A stretch of DNA of 64,000 nt, from the NCBI GenBank assembly GCA_038205805.1, contig JBBRBO010000004.1, positions 1-64,000 of the forward strand. Reading direction: 5' to 3'. The notes under the pieces were generated by a model that was not told the DNA's origin, did not search any database, and worked only from the letters and a program-made list of their open reading frames with translations. The number at the start of each line of letters is the position of its first letter. The first letter of the stretch is position 1. Positions 43,169 through 50,966 of this stretch are shown piece after piece. The position numbers and the translations under genes were made by a program. Origin of the DNA: JBBSBY01 sp038205805 (GTDB lineage: Bacteria > Desulfobacterota > Desulfomonilia > Desulfomonilales > Desulfomonilaceae).

Positions 43169-44056
43169 ATGAAAACCTCCGAAAATGTCCCGGTCTTTGC
43201 TGTTGTGCTGTTGGCGTTTCTTTGCCTGCTATGGGGCGCCAATATGCTGAGCATCAACCTGAGCAACCAGGGCTTTGCGCCTATGTTGGCGGTCACCATT
43301 CGCTCCGTGATCGCCTCAGCTCTTTTGGCGACCTATGCCTGCTTCATGGGCGAACGGGTATTCCTGGAGCGGCGCAACTTTATCCATGGCATCGGAGTGG
43401 GGCTTATTTTTGGGCTCGAGTTCCTCGTTCTCTATCTAGGGATTGCCTACACGCCCGTCTCTCGGGCGGTGATTTTTCTTTACACGCAACCGCTGTGGAC
43501 GGCCCTGGGGGCTCATTTCCTCTTGGGAGAGCGCTTGACGCCGGTAAAGATGGCGGGTCTTGGGATCTCGTTTACGGGATTGGCCTTGGTCTTCGGGGTC
43601 AAGACGCCCGATTTACCGGAGTACTATCGTTTCGGCGACGCACTGGAGTTACTTGCAGGCTTTTTGTGGGCCGCCACGACGATCTACATCAAGAGGTTTA
43701 TCTCGGTGTTCAAGCACATTTCTCACTACCAGACGCTCTTTGCGCAGCTTTTCTTCGCTATTCCCGTGCTTGCGCTCGGTTGGCTTCTCTTCGAGCGCCA
43801 TATTCCTGTGACACTCGCTATAGTGCCGGTGTCGGCGATTCTTTACCAGAGCGTAATCGTCGCCTTCCTGAGTTATCTTGCGTGGTTCCGTCTCATCCAC
43901 ACGTACGATGTGGTGAAGCTTTCAGCCTTTACGTTCCTAGCGCCTTTGTTCGGGGTCCTCTTGGGCGGACTCGTTCTAAAGGAAGAGCTTACCGTTCGAC
44001 TCCTTGTGGGCTTGTTTCTCGCGGCAGTAGGCATCTACCTGGTGAACAAACGATGA
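43169..44056 (+). CDS. EamA/DMT-family transporter
   Basis: 295 residues, ten membrane segments in two EamA halves (VVLLAFLCLLWGANMLSI; ending LAPLFGVLLGGLVLKEELTVRLLVGLFLAAVGIYLV). It is an inner-membrane permease of unknown substrate. The ATG at 43169 is preferred; AGGAG is 13 bases upstream, and a TTG at 43157 is too close to it. It diverges from the TPR gene. Confidence 0.87.
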   Translation: MKTSENVPVFAVVLLAFLCLLWGANMLSINLSNQGFAPMLAVTIRSVIASALLATYACFMGERVFLERRNFIHGIGVGLIFGLEFLVLYLGIAYTPVSRAVIFLYTQPLWTALGAHFLLGERLTPVKMAGLGISFTGLALVFGVKTPDLPEYYRFGDALELLAGFLWAATTIYIKRFISVFKHISHYQTLFAQLFFAIPVLALGWLLFERHIPVTLAIVPVSAILYQSVIVAFLSYLAWFRLIHTYDVVKLSAFTFLAPLFGVLLGGLVLKEELTVRLLVGLFLAAVGIYLVNKR

Positions 44057-44165
44057 GAGCATGATGGACGCTCACCGGAAAACCAGCAGACTCGGTTTAA
44101 ATTACAGTGGGATGTCGGCGATTTACGCCCTGTTATGTGTTCGGCTTGCATTGTGAACATCAATC

Positions 44166-45284
44166 TCACGTCCGGGCGCAGTCGTTCACGAGAGCTTCCC
44201 ATTGAGCCATGACGTGATCCATGCTGAACCGGGAATGGACTTCCAGCGCACGATTTCCCATTTCTGAACGCAACTCTTTATTGGTGGCCAAGCGCAGCAT
44301 TGCGTCGGCCAGCTTTTCAACATCCATTGGCGGCACCAGAATTCCGTCAACGCCGTCTCGTATGATGTCCCTTGGTCCGGTCCTGCAGTCGAAACTCACA
44401 ACAGGAAGCCCACACGACATAGCCTCCACCAGAGTCATGGGGAAGCCCTCAAACTCTGAGGACATTACAAAGAACATGGCATCCTTCAAGCATGCCCACG
44501 GCGCCCGCATCATACCCGTGAAGAGCACTCTGTCCGCAATACCAAGGCTTCGCGAGAGTCGTTCCAGGTCTTCACGCAGCGGCCCATCGCCGACAATGAT
44601 GAGCTTGCCGTCAATTTTGTTCTTGATTTCCGAGAACGCTCTCAAGAGCAGATCAAATCGTTTCTGAGAGACCAATCGCCCCAGCGTCACAATCGAGTTA
44701 TGCGCAGTAAAGGATGGAGTGGGGTCGGATTCATCCGGCGCTGTTTCCAGATTGGGCACGGCGTTGGGTATGACGGTAATCTTCTTTTGGATACCTTCGT
44801 GGAAATACTCCTTAGACGCTTCATTGAGGACAATCACTTTACAGGCCAGCGGGTAGAGGCATAGTCGCAAGCCGGCCCAGAATCGGCCGTTCTTCATGCG
44901 ACGCAACTGAGCCGGATCCAGGTGCTCAGACACAAGCACGGGAATTCTTAAACCGAGGCCGGCCAAAATAGCGCGAATCCCGATTATTTCTCCAATAGCC
45001 AGCGTTGGAGCGGACGAGAATCGCTTTATCACTTTCCGCAAGGTCAACACGCGTCCTATATTCCTGAACAGAGCCCTGGCCAATCCCGCATATTCTCTAC
45101 CGTCATCCGTTGCAATACGGCGCACATTGGCATGCAACTCATAAAAGGGGCGGCGTGACCCATCGTCCGACGTTATCAGGACGACTTCCCATCCTCTGCT
45201 CGCCCAATAGTTCATCATATTTACCGCCACCCGTTGCGCTCCTCCGGCCTCGGCCACAGTGGAAATTATGAAAACGATCTTCAT
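44166..45284 (-). CDS. Glycosyltransferase family 4 (GT-B)
   Basis: 372 residues. The N-terminus IIS.VAEAGGAQRVAVNM is the acceptor-side GT-B start. The C-terminal half has VTLGRLVSQKRFDLL, IVGDGPLREDLERL and SSEFEGFPMTLVEAMSCGLPVVSF, the EX7E motif of GT4 enzymes. It is a cytoplasmic retaining sugar transferase for LPS or exopolysaccharide. GGGAG precedes the start. It is followed on the same strand, upstream, by a GT2 gene separated by a repeat. Confidence 0.92.
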   Translation of the reverse strand: MKIVFIISTVAEAGGAQRVAVNMMNYWASRGWEVVLITSDDGSRRPFYELHANVRRIATDDGREYAGLARALFRNIGRVLTLRKVIKRFSSAPTLAIGEIIGIRAILAGLGLRIPVLVSEHLDPAQLRRMKNGRFWAGLRLCLYPLACKVIVLNEASKEYFHEGIQKKITVIPNAVPNLETAPDESDPTPSFTAHNSIVTLGRLVSQKRFDLLLRAFSEIKNKIDGKLIIVGDGPLREDLERLSRSLGIADRVLFTGMMRAPWACLKDAMFFVMSSEFEGFPMTLVEAMSCGLPVVSFDCRTGPRDIIRDGVDGILVPPMDVEKLADAMLRLATNKELRSEMGNRALEVHSRFSMDHVMAQWEALVNDCART

Positions 45285-45321
45285 ACGTGCTCCCGGTTGT
45301 TCAGTTCAGATAGATCATCCA

Positions 45322-45539
45322 TACCGATGCGCCTACAAAGAGGTAATATTTGGGACACTTTTCTTGAAAGAAGTTTCTCCCAAACCCCTCTCCAAGAACT
45401 TTCACCATTGCCGAAACCAGCTTTTCTCAAGGAGAAAATGCCGCTTTCGGCTATTCAAACATTCTCAGATAGCAGTTAGGAAAACCCTCCTGACAAAAAC
45501 GATCTTCACCAGTCTTACTATGTAAAAAGCGAACCGGTA
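45322..45539 (-). repeat. Family A element
   Basis: 218 bp, TACCGATGCGC left and ACCGGTA right, flanks CCA (45319-45321) and TCA (45540-45542). It separates the two glycosyltransferase genes; 45543-45677 shows no gene. Confidence 0.8.
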
Positions 45540-45677
45540 TCAGTCAAGATGTCGTGCGGTACGGTATGGCAAGTGGCGGGCGAGGTTCTCCCTGCGGTCC
45601 AACTTTCCATGTCGGAGACGTGGTAAGCCGGCTTTTATATACAAGAGCGCCGCCGCAAGATCCCGCAGGCAGCCTAC

Positions 45678-46742
45678 TCACCTATAGAGGGCTCGCAAAG
45701 CCGCATCGTGAAATCTTGTGCGTTTGAAGACTCTATTGATGACACGTAGCGACTCTGTTGAGAATAGAGTGGGTAACGCCCACGGGGAACCTTTTACTTG
45801 TTCCAGTGCAATCGCTATTCTCGTTCGTAAGGGGCCGTCACAATTCGTGATGCCGGCTTTCAGAATATCGGCGGCGACTCTTGTGGCAAGTCGCGATGCG
45901 GCCTCATCGTTCACCGCAAATTTCTTACAGAATCCGTCGAAGATTTTCGCAAGGGCTCGCAAAGCATCCGGTGTGACGGTTTTTCTTTCCAGGACCCAAT
46001 ATATGGGTCGCATCTCCAGGCATTCCGCGTCCGTTAAGGCGGCATGACAATCTCTCAGAGCGGCGTTACTCACCTGAACCGCTTCTTCGATCATGCGGCC
46101 GTAATACTGCTTTGTTAGTTGCCGGCCTGAGTACATGCGATACTCACAGAGAAACCTTGGGATCATATGCGTGTTCGCAGCGCCCGCCATGTCGAGAAAC
46201 AGCTTGTAATCATGAGCGACAATCAGCTCCTCCGGGAACATTCCCGCCTTGATCGCTGCGGATTTCTTGAGCATGACGGAGGATGTGTAGAAATTGCATT
46301 GAAACTGCAATCTCCACAGTCGATACAAAGAATGCGTCGGGAGATACGCTCGGTCTACAAGCAGGCCTCTTTCGTTGATTATGGCGCAGAAAGAGCCCAC
46401 CAAGTCGAGCGCTGCATTTGATTCCATGACGCCGTATTGAATGCCCAAGCGATCAGGCGAACTTATGTCATCCGCATCCAGGAAGGCGACGTATTTGCCT
46501 TTTGCCATGGTCAATGCCGCATTAACGGCTTTACTCCGCCCTATACGGCTCTCCTGGACCAATATGATTCTGGGATCATTGTAAGATTGAATAATAGAGC
46601 GCGAATGATCCGTAGAACCGTCATCTATAATGAGGAATTCATAATCAGTGAACTGTTGATTAAGAATGCTTGTAATGCACTCGTCAAGGAATTCCTCGCC
46701 GTTGTAAACCGTGGTTAAGACGGTGATACGGGGTGTCTTCAT
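45678..46742 (-). CDS. Glycosyltransferase family 2 (GT-A)
   Basis: 354 residues. ITVLTTVYNGEEFL, IIDDGSTDHS (nucleotide binding), RIGRSKAVNAAL and FLDADDISSPDRL (DxD metal site) are classic GT2 motifs in the first 110 residues. The C-terminal ~130 residues are helical and not assigned. It is an inverting sugar transferase in polysaccharide or LPS assembly. The ATG at 46742 begins right at the conserved strand (MKTPRITVL); the longer frame to 46772 is less likely. Confidence 0.9.
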   Translation of the reverse strand: MKTPRITVLTTVYNGEEFLDECITSILNQQFTDYEFLIIDDGSTDHSRSIIQSYNDPRIILVQESRIGRSKAVNAALTMAKGKYVAFLDADDISSPDRLGIQYGVMESNAALDLVGSFCAIINERGLLVDRAYLPTHSLYRLWRLQFQCNFYTSSVMLKKSAAIKAGMFPEELIVAHDYKLFLDMAGAANTHMIPRFLCEYRMYSGRQLTKQYYGRMIEEAVQVSNAALRDCHAALTDAECLEMRPIYWVLERKTVTPDALRALAKIFDGFCKKFAVNDEAASRLATRVAADILKAGITNCDGPLRTRIAIALEQVKGSPWALPTLFSTESLRVINRVFKRTRFHDAALRALYR

Positions 46743-47215
46743 ATCCAAACCTGCAAAGGCATGTATTTCCAAGGGGACGCCGAACTGGTCCCCGCCGGTA
46801 TCGTCGGCTGTTCAGCAATCCGCAAAGTCCACGTTTGTTGTCCCACCCCGCTCATCAGGCAAGGGTCTTCCCTGGTCACTCAGGAGATACCAACGGCCGG
46901 CGGCGCCGTCTTCAGCAAATCTGGTCCGATCGGCGCAGAAAAAATCTCGGACGGTTGTCACCTTATGGAACGATGACACCGTATATATACGTGATGGCGA
47001 TATGCGGCGCTCTAGTTCAACTGCGACGAAAGAACTCTCCAACGTCCGGGATACGGCCAAAGACGGCAAGATGTATCACGGCCCCGGCATCTCTAATCGT
47101 CTATTTCGGTTGAGACTCCGCGGCTTACCAGGGGGGGGAGTTCCCACACTGCCGCAAGGCAACGCCCGCATGTGAACACCGCTCTCAATGGAGGGTGTTT
47201 TGACCATCCGTTCAG
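46743..47215. other. Gene-free stretch
   Basis: Both strands have short open frames (for example 46812-47069 on the minus strand), but none has a ribosome-binding site or a recognisable motif. It could be a decayed gene; no repeat copy is visible. Confidence 0.35.
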
Positions 47216-47458
47216 TTACTTCACCTTGTACAGCAGCTTCCCTGAAGGCGACCTGACCTCGGTCTTGCCGTTCGTGGTCTTGGAACGGGTAATCAGCTTT
47301 CCTCCCGGATCTCGCGTCTCCGTCACGTTTCCTCGGGTGTAGGTCTTGTAAAGCAGCTTACCTGATGGAGACCGGACTTCACCTTTACTGGTTTTTTCGC
47401 TTGCAAACCCTCCCATGGGAAGCCAAAGAATGATAAGAGCGGCAAGAATCGCCTTCAT
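47216..47458 (-). CDS. Small secreted repeat protein, 80 aa
   Basis: A signal peptide (AILAALIILWLPMGGFAS) is followed by two copies of EVRSPSGKLLYK around a related block, TETRDPGGKLITRS. These are SGKL/GGKL-type short beta repeats like those in some toxin-repeat proteins. AAGGA is about eight bases before the ATG at 47458, supporting independent translation. However, the upstream HTH frame reads straight into it without a stop. Confidence 0.65.
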   Translation of the reverse strand: MKAILAALIILWLPMGGFASEKTSKGEVRSPSGKLLYKTYTRGNVTETRDPGGKLITRSKTTNGKTEVRSPSGKLLYKVK

Positions 47459-47809
47459 GTGTTTTTTCCTTAAGGGATGATCGACACGTAAGCACCAGGT
47501 CGTGGCGGCGGGAAGGATTACTTCCTGAAAGCCGTTGTGGAAGGCACGGTTGATGCTGGTTGTAGCATTATCCAAATCATTGTCGTAGTCCGACTCTTCG
47601 AGATCTTCGATGAGGTCTACAGGTAAACTGGAATACTCAGCGAGATCTTCTCGTTTCATGCGGAGCTTATTACGAATATCATACATCTTTCGGGCGAGGG
47701 TCGCTTGTCTGCGGATGAGTTCAACATGAGCCTCCCTTTCAGGATTATTCTTTAGGTAGCGTTTATACGTCAACTCAACAGGATCGGCGCTGAATTGTTC
47801 ATTATTCAT
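47459..47809 (-). CDS. HTH (XRE-like) domain protein, no stop before next gene
   Basis: Coding part from the ATG at 47809. A central helix-turn-helix (ARKMYDIRNKLRMKREDLAEYSSLPVDLIEDLEESDYD) resembles XRE/HigA-type antitoxin regulators. The frame has no stop and continues into the secreted 80-aa gene, giving a 197-residue fusion if read through. Either the stop was lost or the two form one product. No toxin gene is adjacent; a family B element lies immediately upstream. Confidence 0.5.
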
Positions 47810-47856
47810 TGCGTATCCCAATGAAAGGTGTGAAAGTCCGTCCAGGAACGCTGTTT

Positions 47857-48200
47857 CCAGCATTGTTCTTGAGCGCCGGCGGGTGGAACGAACTCAATGA
47901 AGCCTCTCTCTCCGTGAGAACGGGAGCGGTTGAATGAACCCCGGATTCGATGTTGCGAAAAAGTACTATTCGGTGAGATTCGTGACCATATACGTACTAG
48001 TTTAGGATAGAAAAATGGCTCTGTAAACCAATAACGCAAAAAGCCCTCTAAAGTGATTCATAGACAGGCTCATATCGAGATGACCTACCTGTAAGTTTTG
48101 CTCCAAAATGGAGCACTTTCGGCCCCCAAAAAGCCCCATCTCCAGGAATTGCGGCATCCTGACAGTGACGATACGCGTAGGAGCGCGTACGCGGTCACAT
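47857..48200 (-). repeat. Family B element, copy 3
   Basis: Reverse orientation. Contains GCTCCAAAATGGAGCAC (near 48102-48118), CTTTTTGCGTTATTGGTTTACAG and the GCGTACGCGCTCC box (near 48180-48195). Its 3' half matches copy 4 at 60556-60900 better than copies 1-2. 48201-48492 has no gene apart from the leader of the SGNH gene. Confidence 0.65.
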
Positions 48201-48492
48201 TTAGATGATGAGGACAGGTGTTCAAGCTCGAAGAAAAAAGATCCCGTTAGAAATAGTACGAGTGTTTTGTCGTCGGCGACTGTATGTTTTCTCATGGTTA
48301 GTCGCCCACCCAATGTAGAAAAGTTTTCCGGCTATGAATCAGCCGTTTGCCTGAGAAACGGAATGAGAGGGTTCAAATCGCCGCCGCCGCCGACGTTTCG
48401 CGGTAATTCACTATTGGACAACAACCGATTTTGCGATTACATTCTCTATAATTGTATTCACCACGATAACGCGGTTCTTCGAGTCTCAAACA

Positions 48493-49701
48493 ATGAAGAT
48501 GTCACACCTTAGAAATGTTATTTTTTCCCTTGTTCCGTTACTGGTGGTGTTTTCGCTCGTCGAAGCGACATGTAGAATATTGAGAAATCACCGTCCCCCG
48601 CACTATGCCGATGTGAATAGGCTCAGCCTTCTCGCATACACATCGAAGCCGTGGTTTTCCGAACCATTTCTCATTGCGTCGTCCATGCAACGGAAGGGCT
48701 GGTATACGCCCAGCGGCACACGGTTGGTCTTTCCTACGGATTGCAATAACCAATACTTCACCGTCACCGGCGGCGTAAGAGAGACGGTGGGGTTCACTCC
48801 GAAAGAAAATCCGGATCACGCTGCACGTATTTTTCTCCTGGGCGGCTCCACAACGTACTGCATCGAAGTTCCCGATCGTCTCACATGGGCCAGTCAACTC
48901 CAGTTTTTGCTGAACGAGCGAATACCTACGCCTTCCGTGAGGATCCTCAACTATGGAGTTACCACGGTAAACTCCTCTCAAGAGACGGAACGGCTCGACT
49001 ATGAAATCCGCAAAGGCAATATCCCGACGGTATGTATCCTTTTCAACGGCGTGAATGACGTCTATCAAGGCGTTATGTACAACAATCCCGAAGGGACGCT
49101 CTTCGATACTGCGGTTCGCAAGGAGAATTCCTTTTTTCGACGCCTTAGGCGCAACGTAGCGTTTATTGACCTTACCACAACCGCTCTTCATGATTTCAAC
49201 AAGAAGATTGAATCCTATTTTCCCAAGAACAAGAAAAAAATCCCCGAGCGAGAAGCCCAGGAAATAGAAGCGTTGGCGAAACGAACGGCTGCAATCTACG
49301 AACGAAATATCAGAGCCGCACATGAACTGTGTGAAAAGCACGGAGTTTCGTTCTTTGTGTTTTTGCAGCCCAATTTGTTCAGTCTCCGCAGACCGTTGAC
49401 TCCGTACGAAAAAGAAGTTTTCGATCGCACGGAAGCCGAGAAAAAGCAAATGTTCTTTGATGCGGCTTATCCGCTTTTAAAGGCTAAAATCAAGATCTTG
49501 CAGCAAGAAGGTGTGAATGCGTATGACTTTTCAGGCATATTCGACGAAAATACAAAACCTATTTTCTTGGATGATTGTCATGTAGAAAGTGACGGGAACG
49601 CGATTATTGCGGCGGCCATCGGAAACGTCTTGACTCCCGCGTTACAAGATAGATTTGCCCCATACGATGTCGCTACTGATAAGAGTGGTTCGGCCCAGTG
49701 A
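48493..49701 (+). CDS. Membrane-anchored SGNH/GDSL hydrolase-like protein
   Basis: 402 residues. One N-terminal membrane segment (VIFSLVPLLVVFSLVEATC) precedes an SGNH-like domain: IFLLGGSTTYC (block I Ser), NYGVTTVNSSQE (Gly block II), FNGVNDVYQG (Asn block III) and DDCHVESDGN (DxxH block V). The catalytic triad appears intact. It probably deacetylates or acetylates an envelope polysaccharide. The ATG at 48493 or 48499 could start. The start of the next gene lies about 100 bp beyond its stop. Confidence 0.82.
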   Translation: MKMSHLRNVIFSLVPLLVVFSLVEATCRILRNHRPPHYADVNRLSLLAYTSKPWFSEPFLIASSMQRKGWYTPSGTRLVFPTDCNNQYFTVTGGVRETVGFTPKENPDHAARIFLLGGSTTYCIEVPDRLTWASQLQFLLNERIPTPSVRILNYGVTTVNSSQETERLDYEIRKGNIPTVCILFNGVNDVYQGVMYNNPEGTLFDTAVRKENSFFRRLRRNVAFIDLTTTALHDFNKKIESYFPKNKKKIPEREAQEIEALAKRTAAIYERNIRAAHELCEKHGVSFFVFLQPNLFSLRRPLTPYEKEVFDRTEAEKKQMFFDAAYPLLKAKIKILQQEGVNAYDFSGIFDENTKPIFLDDCHVESDGNAIIAAAIGNVLTPALQDRFAPYDVATDKSGSAQ

Positions 49702-49801
49702 ATCGGCCGCGCTCACGAGACGCCGGAACCGCTCATACGAACGCGTCTTCGCCTTTAAGGCCGGTAATCGGCGGCGCCCTCGGCTGTTTACGGAGATCTT
49801 C

Positions 49802-50572
49802 GTGGAAATTATCATGCTCGGGACCGGCACGATCACCCCTTCTCTCCGGAGGAACGCCTCCTGTCTCGTGGTTCAGGAAGGCGAGCGCAGGCTTCTCGTG
49901 GATATGGGTCCGGGCACAATCCGCCGTCTCTGCGACGCGGCCATCTCGCTCAGTGAGCTGGACACGCTGCTCGTCACCCATTTTCACCCGGACCATGTTT
50001 CGGATCTTGCGCCCATCCTGTTCGCCTCGAACTACGCCTACGCCGACAGGCGAACGGAGCCGTTCTCTCTCATCGGTCCTCGAGGACTCCGGGACTACTA
50101 CGATAAGTTCAGGGCAATCTACCACGAGTGGATCACGCCCACGGATGATCGGCTAACCCTCCATGAACTTTCGGCGAATTCTCCCGACCGTCTGGAATCA
50201 GGCGAGCTACTGATTCGTTCAACTTCGGCCGCGCATAGCGATCCCAGTTTGTCGTACCGTATCGACGGCCCTACAGGATCGGTGGTCGTCTCCGGAGACA
50301 CGGATGTCTCAAGCGGACTGGTGGACCTCGCCCAAGGCGCCGACATACTCGTGTGCGAGACCTCCTTCCCCGACCACTTGAAGCACGAAGGGCATCTCAC
50401 ACCCTCAGGAGCCGGACGCATCGCCCAAGCCGCAGGGGTGAAGACCTTGGTTATGACGCACTTTTACCCGCCATGCGACCAAGCGGACATGGTAGGGGAA
50501 GCAAAGGTGGAATTCGACGGCATGGTGATCAAAGCGGAAGACCTCATGCGTATACCCGTCATCCGCGCCTGA
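49802..50572 (+). CDS. Metallo-beta-lactamase-fold hydrolase, RNase Z-like
   Basis: 256 residues. EIIMLGTGTITPS start, metal motif THFHPDH near residue 60, SAAHSDPSLSYRI, SGDTDVSSG (metal Asp) and LVMTHFYP (last His). This is the arrangement of RNase Z/ElaC-type or arylsulfatase-like MBL enzymes, but the flexible arm is not obvious, so tRNA processing is unproven. GGAGA precedes the GTG at 49802. The stop codon TGA is also the flank of an inserted, deleted family A element. Confidence 0.83.
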   Translation: MEIIMLGTGTITPSLRRNASCLVVQEGERRLLVDMGPGTIRRLCDAAISLSELDTLLVTHFHPDHVSDLAPILFASNYAYADRRTEPFSLIGPRGLRDYYDKFRAIYHEWITPTDDRLTLHELSANSPDRLESGELLIRSTSAAHSDPSLSYRIDGPTGSVVVSGDTDVSSGLVDLAQGADILVCETSFPDHLKHEGHLTPSGAGRIAQAAGVKTLVMTHFYPPCDQADMVGEAKVEFDGMVIKAEDLMRIPVIRA

Positions 50573-50663
50573 TACGAATGCGTAATCAGACAGCTATTAT
50601 CGGAGAGAACTTACTTTACAACAAGAACTCCGCAGATTTTACTTCTGTGAAAGCAAATAGGTA
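50573..50663 (-). repeat. Internally deleted family A element (91 bp)
   Basis: Both ends remain (TACGAATGCG...; ...AAGCAAATAGGTA), with about 130 bp of the centre, including the inner hairpin, deleted. Flanks are TGA (50570-50572, the stop codon of the preceding gene) and TTA (50664-50666). 50667-50966 shows a family D-like fragment (50838-50915) and no gene. Confidence 0.7.
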
Positions 50664-50966
50664 TTACTCGTTTGAAAACAAACCGGCATGAGCACGATTG
50701 ATATGTAACCGAGGTATTTGCCGATAAACCGCCCGGTATGCTAATCTGACCAATCTACCTTGATTAAACCGCAGGGTTTGATACCATTTAGATGCGCTGA
50801 ACCCGGATATTCAGCCGCAACGATTCGAAAACGCGTAACCGTTCACCACTCGTGAGACGCCCGCCTGCACATACACCGGCGCAGAGCCGTCTCAGGTCGA
50901 TGAACATTTACCAATACAATCCGCGAACTCATTCATCGGGGTGTGTTCGCTCCGTGTACTAGTTAT

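Noticed and set aside
46812..47069. Possible decayed gene on the minus strand
   Set aside because: Only a short frame without recognisable motif or start signal; noted only as a gap.
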